From NCBI GenBank assembly GCA_041168985.1, contig JBEEKA010000202.1, positions 1 through 5,778 of the forward strand: DNA of 5,778 bases. Direction: 5' to 3'. The stretch is from ZC4RG30 sp041168985. GTDB taxonomy: Bacteria > Pseudomonadota > Gammaproteobacteria > Steroidobacterales > Steroidobacteraceae. Each line of letters begins with the position of its first letter. Position 1 is the stretch's first letter. The notes beneath the pieces were generated by a model. The model had not been told where the DNA came from, searched no databases, and saw nothing but the letters and a program-made list of their open reading frames with translations. Below, piece after piece: positions 1 through 5,778 of this stretch. Both the position numbers and the translations under genes were made by a program.

Positions 1-181
1 TCCCGTTCTGGTCCTGCAGGCGGAACCCCGGGGCGACACTGCCCTCGGCCGGCGTTGCGGCTGCAGCGGTCACCGGGGCGGCGTCGGCCGCCAGTGCCGG
101 GACCGCGACCGTGGCGAGCCCCAGCATGCTGGCCAGCGCAAGGTTCCGGATGGAGAGGCTGGCGGTCTGGCGTGAAAGCAT
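1..181 (-). CDS. Exported thioredoxin-fold protein, probable peroxiredoxin/redoxin (5' part only)
   Basis: Partial gene: it starts at ATG 181-179 and runs off the left edge after 60 codons. The N-terminus has a Sec-type signal peptide: a short Arg-containing n-region, a hydrophobic core (about residues 13-31, LALASMLGLATVAVPALA) and an AxA-type cleavage site ALA|AD near residue 31/32. A low-complexity Ala/Pro/Thr linker follows. At about residues 47-60 the segment GSVAPGFRLQDQNG resembles the opening strand of AhpC/TSA, Bcp and TlpA/ResA-like proteins (pattern G-x-x-A-P-x-F-x-L-x-D-x-x-G). From this I infer a periplasmic or envelope-anchored thiol peroxidase or redoxin. The catalytic cysteine region lies outside the window, so peroxidase and disulfide reductase cannot be told apart. 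The start is supported by the signal peptide beginning right there and by a purine-rich GGGGGA (186-191) 4 nt upstream. It is transcribed divergently from the phospholipase gene. Confidence 0.65.
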   Translation of the reverse strand, partial: MLSRQTASLSIRNLALASMLGLATVAVPALAADAAPVTAAAATPAEGSVAPGFRLQDQNG

Positions 182-214
182 GGTATCCCCCGTTTTGGAG
201 TCGGAAAAAAAGAT

Positions 215-230
215 GGGTCGGACGCGACCC
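215..230. promoter_or_regulatory. Perfect 6-4-6 dyad (GGGTCG-gacg-CGACCC) in the divergent intergenic region
   Basis: GGGTCG at 215-220 and its exact reverse complement CGACCC at 225-230 flank a 4-base spacer. The dyad sits midway between the divergent redoxin-like and phospholipase genes. On the minus strand it is followed, after 3 nt, by a run of seven T (211-205), which looks like a small intrinsic terminator or attenuator ahead of the redoxin start. However, the candidate minus-strand -10 at 232-237 would place the transcription start inside the dyad. That fits better with an operator covering the start site of the minus-strand gene, just upstream of the plus-strand ATG. Which role applies cannot be decided from sequence alone. 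Confidence 0.45.
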
Positions 231-231
231 G

Positions 232-261
232 ATAATAAGGGCATGAATTCAGACACGTCAC
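232..261 (-). promoter_or_regulatory. Candidate sigma70-type promoter for the redoxin-like gene
   Basis: Read on the minus strand, GTGACG (261-256; TGAC core matches the -35 consensus) is separated by 18 nt from TATTAT (237-232; five of six match TATAAT). The expected start would be near 225, about 45 nt before the redoxin ATG at 181. This A/T-rich patch stands out in GC-rich surroundings. The -35 element overlaps the first codons of the phospholipase gene. On the plus strand the same patch contains GATAAT (231-236), which could be a -10 for a nearly leaderless phospholipase transcript, but I see no matching -35. Confidence 0.3.
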
Positions 262-1385
262 CCAGTGCCGAGGTTCCCGGACTCGTCCTGACGGGCGGTG
301 GCGCCCGCGCCGCATTCCAGGTGGGCGTCCTCAAGGCGCTGGCGGAGCTGTTTCCCGAGCGACCCAATCCTTTCCGGGTGATCGTCGGGACTTCCGCCGG
401 CGCGGTCGCGGCGGCGGTCATCGCGTCGCGGGCCAAGCACTGGCAGCGTGCCGTGCGCGCCATCGAGCGGGTCTGGGCCGGCTTCCATGTCGATCAGGTG
501 ATCGACGTCGGGACTCGGAACATGATGGGCTCCGGGCTGCACTGGCTGGCTTCGCTGCTGACAGGCGGTCTGGTCGTGCCGCCGCGATCCCTGCTGCGCA
601 ACGAGCCCTTGCGCGAGCTGCTCATGCGGAATGTATCGTGGCAGGGCCTGCGGAAAGGGCTGATCCGCGGCGAACTGGACGCCCTGGCCCTGTGCGCCAC
701 CAGCTATTCCAACGCGCATTCCGTGGCCTTCTTCGAAGGCGGGCCCCAGCTGTCGGAGTGGACGCGGCGGCTGCACATCGGGCGGCGCGCTTCCCTCTCG
801 CTCGAGCACCTGATGGCGAGTCTCGCCGTGCCCTTCATGTTCCCGCCGGAACGCATTGGCAACGACTACCACGGCGATGGCGCCATGCGTCAGATCGCGC
901 CGCTCAGTCCGGCGATCCACCTCGGGGCGAACCGCCTGCTGGTGATCGGCGTGCGCGGGGCGCAGGAACACCCGCATGGATCGCAGGGGCATTTGATGTC
1001 CGCGCCGCGGCCGGGCCAGCTTCTGGGTTATGCGCTCGACAACCTGTTCACCGACAACGTCTACGGGGACCTCGAGCAGATCGGCCGGATGAACCAGCTC
1101 GTTCGCGTTGCGCCCCAGCTCGTTCCGGAAGCGCGCTATGTCGAGACCATGATGATCACGCCCAGTGAAGAACCTCGGGATGTGGCGGCACGTCATATCG
1201 GAAGCCTGCCACGCAGCCTGCAGGCGCTGCTGGGCGTGACAGGCGTGCGGGACGCCCGGGGTTCCCGTCTCGCCAGTTACCTGCTGTTCGAGGCCGACTA
1301 CACGCAGGAACTGATCGCGCTCGGCTACAAGGACGCGATGGCACAGTCGGCAGCCATCCAGGCCTTTCTCGCGCCCGCCGGCTGA
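243..1385 (+). CDS. Patatin-like phospholipase family protein
   Basis: Encodes 380 aa with the hallmarks of bacterial patatin-like serine acyl hydrolases, which cleave acyl chains from (phospho)lipids with a Ser-Asp dyad. Residues 14-30 carry the glycine-rich oxyanion loop (LVLTGGGARAAFQVGVL), residues 49-53 the nucleophile elbow GTSAG with Ser51, and residues 212-214 the DGA motif with Asp212; all key residues are present. No signal peptide precedes the fold, so it is probably cytoplasmic or peripheral on the inner membrane. The C-terminal ~100 residues (with YLLFEADYTQELIALGYKDA at about 340-360) form the helical tail seen in longer bacterial members. The exact lipid substrate cannot be inferred. 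Start choice: ATG 243 puts the first beta strand at residue 13 and keeps the A/T-rich regulatory patch outside the gene, but its AAGGG (237-241) is too close for a normal Shine-Dalgarno. ATG 213 (390 aa) is a real alternative. The in-frame starts at 180 and 111 would overlap the divergent gene and are unlikely. The gene converges on the histidine kinase gene with 18 bp between stops. Confidence 0.9.
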   Translation: MNSDTSPSAEVPGLVLTGGGARAAFQVGVLKALAELFPERPNPFRVIVGTSAGAVAAAVIASRAKHWQRAVRAIERVWAGFHVDQVIDVGTRNMMGSGLHWLASLLTGGLVVPPRSLLRNEPLRELLMRNVSWQGLRKGLIRGELDALALCATSYSNAHSVAFFEGGPQLSEWTRRLHIGRRASLSLEHLMASLAVPFMFPPERIGNDYHGDGAMRQIAPLSPAIHLGANRLLVIGVRGAQEHPHGSQGHLMSAPRPGQLLGYALDNLFTDNVYGDLEQIGRMNQLVRVAPQLVPEARYVETMMITPSEEPRDVAARHIGSLPRSLQALLGVTGVRDARGSRLASYLLFEADYTQELIALGYKDAMAQSAAIQAFLAPAG

Positions 1386-1403
1386 TTCCGCTGACCGCTG
1401 CTG

Positions 1404-4400
1404 CTAGGCGACCGGGATCGACAGCGTGAAGGTGCTGCCGCGTCCCGGTTCGCTGCGCACGGTCAGCTGGCCTCCCATGCGTTCCGCCAGCTTCTTCGAT
1501 ATCGCAAGACCGAGTCCCGTGCCCCCGTACCTTCGGCCCGAGCTTTCGTCCACCTGCGTGAACGGCGCGAAGATCCGTTCCAGCTGGTCGGCGCCGATGC
1601 CGATGCCGGAGTCGGTGACGTCCAGATGCAGCCAGCGCCGCCCCTTGTCCCCGATGTCGGAACGTCCGGAAAGGCTGATTCCGCCCTCGATCGTGAATTT
1701 GGCGGCATTGGCGAGCAGGTTGATGAGGACCTGCTTCAGCCGCGTCGGATCCCCCATCAGCGTCGCGGGCACCGACGGATCCAGGGAGAGTTCGAGCTTC
1801 AGGCCTTTTTCGCCGCAGGCGGGACGCACGAAATCCATGGCTTCCTCGCACAGGGCCCGCGTGGTGATTTCCTTCGATTCAAGCTCCACGGACGTGGCGT
1901 CCAGCTTGGCGAAATCCAGGATGTCGTTGATGAGGCGCAGCAGGTGCTGTGATGCGTCCAGCACCCGGCTGATGTAGCGCGTCTGCCGCTCGTCCCTGAT
2001 CTCGCCCTGCAGCAGCTGGCCGAAGCCATAAATGGCATTGAGGGGCGTGCGGATCTCGTGGCTCATCGTCGCGAGGAACTGGTCCTTGGCAATGGAAGCG
2101 GCCTCGGCTTTTTCGAGTGCCGCCTGGAGCGCCGTCTCGCGTGCCAGGCTGGATCGCAGGTCCCGGCCGACGGTCACGATCCGCGATTCACCCGGCGTCG
2201 GCCCGTCCTGTCGGACGATGTTCAGGCGGAGCGGGATGATCTTGCCGGTTGTGCTGCGCCAGAGGGCCGTCATCTCGACGACACGTTCCCGCAGAACCCG
2301 TTGCAGTCCCGCGGCGCCCCGGTCCTTCTCCCACTCGGGGTCGGTGATATCCGAGATCGTCAGACCCACAAGCGGACCTTCCGCGGACAGCCCGAAGGAT
2401 TTTCGACCCATGCGATTCATGTGGAGGATGTGGCCGTCGAGGTCGGTGATCAGTGCGACATCGACGCCTTCGTCCAAGGCCTGCAGCAGGATCTCGCTCT
2501 GGCGGGACAGTGCTTTCGATTCCGTCAGGTCGCGGAAAGCGACGAAGACCCCGGGCCTGCCGTCCAGGTCGATCAATGACAGGGACGCGCCCGCCACGAT
2601 CGTCTGGCCGTCGGCCCGAAGCAGAAGGATTTCCCTGTTCTCGAGTGGTTCCCTGGAATCCGGCTTCAGCAGCGGCAACAGCGACAGGCCCAGGACGGCA
2701 GCGGGTTGCCCGACGAGGTCCTTCCGATCCCAACGCAGGACCGCCAGTGCCGCGGGGTTTGCATCCACAATGCGGCTGTCCTCGCCATCGATGATCAGCA
2801 TGCTGTTCACGGCCCCCTCGAACAGGGACCGGTACCGGGCCTCCACCCGCAATCGGATCGCTTCCTCCCTGTGCAGCTCGCGTCGATCGATCAGTTCGGA
2901 AAGTATGCAGGGCCTGCCACCGATGTTCAGTCGCCGGAACGTGACGCGGAAATCAAGCATCTGGCCGAGCCGGTTCGGTCCCTGCCAATCGAAGCTGTGC
3001 AACACACCGGACTCGTGCGTTTCCTTGAAGACGCGGTCCCAGCCCAGGTTCTGGAATACCGGATCAGTCAGGGCATTGATCGATTTGAGCAGGTCGAGCG
3101 GGAACTCGATGATTCGGCCAGCGGCGTCGTTGCAATAAATGACCTCTCCGGACGCCGCGAACAGCACCATGCCGTTGCCGGACTCGGACAGCAGCGCCTG
3201 TGACTGCTGCAGTTCGCGCAGGCTGGCTTCCCGAGTGGCCTGCTCCAACTCTCGTTCGGCCGACCGCAGGTACACCCAGGCGCCTAACAGGGCGGCCAGC
3301 ACGGCCGTCAGGCCGAGCAGCGGCGCCTGCCGGCGTTCGGGCAGCAATGCGATATCGGCCGCGACGACAACCTCGGTTCGGGCATCCCACTGTCTCGCCG
3401 CGCCCTCGGCGTTGCCCGGATCGGGAGCGGACAGGCTGAGGGTGTGACCGTCGGCGTCCCGCAGTGACAGGTCGAAGTCCAGGGGATAGAGGGTCGGCCT
3501 GTAGGCGTCCACCCAGCTGCCGATATCCAGGCGCGCCAGCAGTCGGCGCTGCCCGGGCCGTGCGGGAGACAGCGCCATCAGCTGCCCCCGCGGGGCGTCG
3601 GCGGTACGAACGGGGCCGTACCAGCCCTCGTCCTGATCGGCAGCCGTGGACGGCACTTGCCGTAGCGCATCCGTCGGCGCTGTTTCAAGGACCTCCAGCC
3701 GCAGGCCGGGGATCTGAAGCTTCAGCGTCGCGAGGGTGGCCAGCGAATCGGGGTGTTGGCCGGACACCGTGAGGATCTGCCGGATCAGGTCCAGATCCCG
3801 CTGCAGGCGGTACTGGTACTGGCGGGCTTCTACTGTTGCCATGACGGTTGCTGTCTTCAGGGCGCCGCTGGTGCGCCACTGGATGACGCTGGCCAGCAGC
3901 CCGAAAATCGCGCAGCCCACCAGGATGGCGCGCTGCATCGACGAGAGTCGCAGCGTCCGGACTTCTTCCTTCAGGGGCACTTTCGGTGACGCCGGTGAAA
4001 GCCGTTCCAGCTGTGACCCCAGCCACTGGAACATCACGAAGTAAGTCACCGTTCCCATCAGGAAATGCACGACGAGCGTCGGATCCGACGAGGCATTTGC
4101 GCTGCCATACGCGATTACGGCACAGAAGAGTCCGTTGCCAACCCAGCGGCCCACTCCGGAAGGCTGCGTGGCGCACAACAGTGCGCCGGGCAGTGCCATG
4201 ACCAGCCACATGTCGGAATGACGGCTCTCCATCAGGATCAGGCCGGACACGGCCACGCAGATCGCATGGAGCCCGACAGCCTGCCAGAGTGCCCGAAGCA
4301 GGGGCATGGCGACGACCGCAAACAGGCAGATCAAGGGAAAGCTCACCTGGACGGCCGGCGCTACGCGAGCAGCCCCGAAACCCGGCAGGAAGAGTCCGAA

Positions 4401-5063
4401 CAAGGCCGCGATGCCGAAATAGAGCAACACGCCGCCGGCCAGCCAGCGGACGACTGTGATCCTGGCGTCCAGCGACGGCATGGGGGATCGCAGCGTCGCC
4501 AGCCCTCGGTAGAAAGATTCGCTGTAAACCGCCGACAGGAGGATCGTGGCCAGTTCGAAAGGTCGCAGCGGCAGTCCGTCGTGTGGGAGGTACAGGCGCC
4601 AGGCGATGCTGGACAGCAGCGCGTACCAGGCCAGCTGGACGGCCGCGGCCGCAAGCCCGGACGGGGTGCGAAGCGATGTCGAAGGACCGAGTTCCTCGTG
4701 GACCAGTGCCCGGACGAGTGCCGCGGCGTGCGCCGGCACGGTCATAACCCACAGCAGCCACGGATTGTCGCGGGTCCAGTGGAGCGAGAGGATCACGGCC
4801 ACGGACAACAGGTAAGCGCCGCTCAAGAGGCTGAACGGTATGCGACTGGGCTTCCGGCCGACCCCTTGCAGCAGGAACAGGATGCCTACCGCGAGCGAGT
4901 AGCCGATTGCGTTCCTGACGTTCAGTAAATTCTGAGCCAGGTCGGTATCGCCGACCTTCAGCAGGTTGCGTGCAATGATCAGCACGATATAGATGGCCAG
5001 CAGGATGGAGACACCCTGGTAGAGGCGCTCGGCGAGGGGCCGTGGCTTCTGGCCGACTTTCAT
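1404..5063 (-). CDS. Large membrane-bound PAS sensor histidine kinase
   Basis: Encodes 1219 aa. Residues ~15-396 are strongly hydrophobic, with roughly 12-13 candidate membrane helices (for example ~15-35, 52-68, 76-95, 101-120, 134-159, 205-228, 238-258, 329-348, 377-396). A soluble stretch at ~397-579 lies between the last of these and another helix at ~581-599. If the topology is right it is extracytoplasmic; its long first helix and IPGLRLEVLE segment faintly resemble CHASE/Cache sensors. A short coiled coil (~600-625) leads to three PAS-like modules (~625-730, 740-850, 855-970; for example DANPAALAVL). Then come HisKA with phospho-acceptor His1002 (SHEIRTPLNA, including the E-x-x-T phosphatase motif) and a full HATPase: N box NLLANAAKF (Asn1119), G1 DSGIGIG (1151-1157), F box FAPF (1165-1168) and G2 GGTGLGL (1180-1186). 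By family it autophosphorylates and passes phosphate to a response regulator. No receiver domain is fused, and the protein ends normally just after the ATPase fold. No regulator gene is in view, so partner and signal are unknown. The ATG at 5063 is the only good start in the frame; its Shine-Dalgarno is weak, which may mean low expression or coupling to mgtE 75 bp upstream. Confidence 0.93.
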   Translation of the reverse strand: MKVGQKPRPLAERLYQGVSILLAIYIVLIIARNLLKVGDTDLAQNLLNVRNAIGYSLAVGILFLLQGVGRKPSRIPFSLLSGAYLLSVAVILSLHWTRDNPWLLWVMTVPAHAAALVRALVHEELGPSTSLRTPSGLAAAAVQLAWYALLSSIAWRLYLPHDGLPLRPFELATILLSAVYSESFYRGLATLRSPMPSLDARITVVRWLAGGVLLYFGIAALFGLFLPGFGAARVAPAVQVSFPLICLFAVVAMPLLRALWQAVGLHAICVAVSGLILMESRHSDMWLVMALPGALLCATQPSGVGRWVGNGLFCAVIAYGSANASSDPTLVVHFLMGTVTYFVMFQWLGSQLERLSPASPKVPLKEEVRTLRLSSMQRAILVGCAIFGLLASVIQWRTSGALKTATVMATVEARQYQYRLQRDLDLIRQILTVSGQHPDSLATLATLKLQIPGLRLEVLETAPTDALRQVPSTAADQDEGWYGPVRTADAPRGQLMALSPARPGQRRLLARLDIGSWVDAYRPTLYPLDFDLSLRDADGHTLSLSAPDPGNAEGAARQWDARTEVVVAADIALLPERRQAPLLGLTAVLAALLGAWVYLRSAERELEQATREASLRELQQSQALLSESGNGMVLFAASGEVIYCNDAAGRIIEFPLDLLKSINALTDPVFQNLGWDRVFKETHESGVLHSFDWQGPNRLGQMLDFRVTFRRLNIGGRPCILSELIDRRELHREEAIRLRVEARYRSLFEGAVNSMLIIDGEDSRIVDANPAALAVLRWDRKDLVGQPAAVLGLSLLPLLKPDSREPLENREILLLRADGQTIVAGASLSLIDLDGRPGVFVAFRDLTESKALSRQSEILLQALDEGVDVALITDLDGHILHMNRMGRKSFGLSAEGPLVGLTISDITDPEWEKDRGAAGLQRVLRERVVEMTALWRSTTGKIIPLRLNIVRQDGPTPGESRIVTVGRDLRSSLARETALQAALEKAEAASIAKDQFLATMSHEIRTPLNAIYGFGQLLQGEIRDERQTRYISRVLDASQHLLRLINDILDFAKLDATSVELESKEITTRALCEEAMDFVRPACGEKGLKLELSLDPSVPATLMGDPTRLKQVLINLLANAAKFTIEGGISLSGRSDIGDKGRRWLHLDVTDSGIGIGADQLERIFAPFTQVDESSGRRYGGTGLGLAISKKLAERMGGQLTVRSEPGRGSTFTLSIPVA

Positions 5064-5121
5064 CGGCCGATCTTGAGGTGACAGCTGCCTGAATGCCAGA
5101 CCGGAATATCCGATATGGAGG

Positions 5122-5140
5122 AAAGCCCCGGGACGGCTTC
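5122..5140 (-). terminator. Weak stem-loop just after the mgtE stop (possible attenuator)
   Basis: On the minus strand GAAGCC (5140-5135, overlapping the TGA stop) can pair with GGCTTT (5127-5122, one G-T pair) around a 7-nt loop. No U-run follows, so it is not a classical intrinsic terminator. It could slow or partly end transcription between mgtE and the kinase gene, protect the mRNA 3' end, or be chance. Confidence 0.2.
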
Positions 5141-5778
5141 AGGTCAGGAACAGCGTGCCGAGGCCGAGCAGCGTCGCGAAGCCGATGCAGTCCGTGAAGG
5201 TCGTCAGGATCACGCCGGCGGACAGGGCAGGGTCGATCGACATCCGGCGCAGGACCAGGGGTACCGTGACGCCCACGATCGCGGCGGCGATGAGGTTCAG
5301 GATCGTCGCCGCGCCGATGATCAGGGCGATTTTCCAGACGCCGATCCAGGCGGCGGTCGCCACGCCGACGATGCTGGCCATGAGGATGCCGTTCAGCCCA
5401 CCGACACCCATCTCGCGGAACAGCAGCCAGCGCGCGTCGTGCCACTGCACCTGGCCGAGGGCGAGGGCGCGGATGATGAGCGTGACGGTTTGGGTGCCAG
5501 CGATGCCACCCATCGAGGCGACGATAGGCATCAGCGTGGCCAGTGCCGCCACTTTCTCGATGGTGCCTTCGAAGAGGCTGACGACCCACGAGGCCAGGAA
5601 GGCGGTCAGCAGGTTGATGCCGAGCCAGATCGCGCGCCGGCGCGTGGAGGGGATGATGGCCGCGAAGACGTCTTCCTCGTCGCGGAGGCCGGCACCGGCC
5701 ATGACTTCGTGCGCCGCTTCTTCGGTGATGAGGTCGACGACCTCGTCGATCGTGATGCGGCCGAGCAGGAGCCCTTTT
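5139..5778 (-). CDS. mgtE: MgtE-type magnesium transporter (C-terminal half)
   Basis: Partial gene: the frame stays open to the right edge, giving 212 codons before TGA (5141-5139). The first residues (GRITIDEVVDLITEEAAHEV, then MAGAGLRDEEDVF) match the end of the second CBS domain and the plug/linker region of MgtE. Five membrane helices of the transport domain follow, with typical landmarks: the TM2 motif PIVASMGGIAGTQT, a TM3 segment LFREMGVGGLNG, and the TM5 segment TTFTDCIGF. The Asp in TM5 (codon 5192-5190) corresponds by position to the pore-lining Asp432 of Thermus MgtE. MgtE is a homodimeric, Mg2+-gated channel-like importer of the inner membrane whose cytosolic N and CBS domains close the pore when Mg2+ is plentiful; those N and CBS parts are mostly beyond the window. 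The Met codon at 5702 is internal, not the start. The sensor kinase follows 75 bp downstream on the same strand and may share its transcript. Confidence 0.93.
   Translation of the reverse strand, partial: KGLLLGRITIDEVVDLITEEAAHEVMAGAGLRDEEDVFAAIIPSTRRRAIWLGINLLTAFLASWVVSLFEGTIEKVAALATLMPIVASMGGIAGTQTVTLIIRALALGQVQWHDARWLLFREMGVGGLNGILMASIVGVATAAWIGVWKIALIIGAATILNLIAAAIVGVTVPLVLRRMSIDPALSAGVILTTFTDCIGFATLLGLGTLFLT

Noticed and set aside
111..242. 44-residue N-terminal extension of the phospholipase from GTG 111
   Set aside because: It would overlap the signal-peptide coding region of the divergent gene and cross the A/T-rich regulatory patch. The patatin fold begins after residue 12 of the shorter form.
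258..1196. 312-codon open frame opposite the phospholipase gene
   Set aside because: Antisense shadow of a gene with intact catalytic motifs; composition is biased and no family is recognisable.
1404..1440. Kinase truncated before a receiver domain
   Set aside because: The HATPase fold is complete through its last strand (STFTLSIPVA) and stops where non-hybrid kinases normally stop; there is no receiver-like remnant downstream.
2032..3138. 368-codon and nearby plus-strand frames opposite the kinase
   Set aside because: Ser/Arg-rich antisense shadow frames of the PAS region, with no start context or motif.
5106..5116. 11-bp palindrome ATATC-C-GATAT between mgtE and the kinase
   Set aside because: Short, with no convincing -35/-10 pair around it; easily chance, though it is the most A/T-rich spot in that gap.
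5200..5560. Ile in the MgtE motif GGIAGTQT in place of the Asn seen in many members
   Set aside because: From general knowledge of the family this variant is common in proteobacterial MgtE proteins, so it is not evidence of altered function.
3685..5589. 634-codon open frame on the minus strand overlapping the kinase and mgtE
   Set aside because: It lies in another frame of the same strand across two well-supported genes. Its translation is rich in Arg, Pro and Gly with no domain motif, as expected from a GC-rich shadow.
5139..5702. A short 187-aa membrane protein starting at ATG 5702
   Set aside because: The frame continues upstream to the window edge with sequence typical of the MgtE CBS domain end, so this is an internal Met.

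Overview
The window is GC-rich chromosomal DNA of a proteobacterium. Strong third-position GC opens long meaningless frames opposite the real genes. The MgtE sequence (membrane motif GGIAGTQT) and the general gene style suggest a gammaproteobacterium, perhaps near the Xanthomonadales or Chromatiales. That placement is inference, because there is no rRNA or other taxonomic marker here.

Layout from left to right: (1) the first ~60 codons of an exported protein on the minus strand (ends at 181, cut by the left edge), with a signal peptide and what looks like the start of a thioredoxin-fold peroxiredoxin/redoxin domain; (2) a 61-bp divergent intergenic region holding a perfect 16-bp dyad (6-4-6), an A/T run and a plausible minus-strand promoter; (3) a complete patatin-like phospholipase on the plus strand (243-1385) with an intact Ser-Asp dyad; (4) only 18 bp further on, convergent with it, a very large (1219 aa) membrane sensor histidine kinase on the minus strand (1404-5063), with a polytopic N-terminus, an extracytoplasmic domain, three PAS-like modules and a HisKA-HATPase core, but no receiver; (5) upstream of the kinase on the same strand, the C-terminal half of an MgtE-type magnesium transporter (5139 to beyond the right edge).

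mgtE and the kinase run in the same direction with 75 bp between them, so they may be co-transcribed. No response regulator is visible, so the kinase's partner lies elsewhere. Its stimulus is unknown, and a link to Mg2+ or membrane state is only suggested by the neighbour. The phospholipase and redoxin genes diverge from a common regulatory region and could share control through the dyad. No tRNA, rRNA, CRISPR, insertion sequence or phage gene was seen. The gene content is mostly ordinary housekeeping/signalling. The most distinctive parts are the sensor region of the kinase and the dyad at 215-230.
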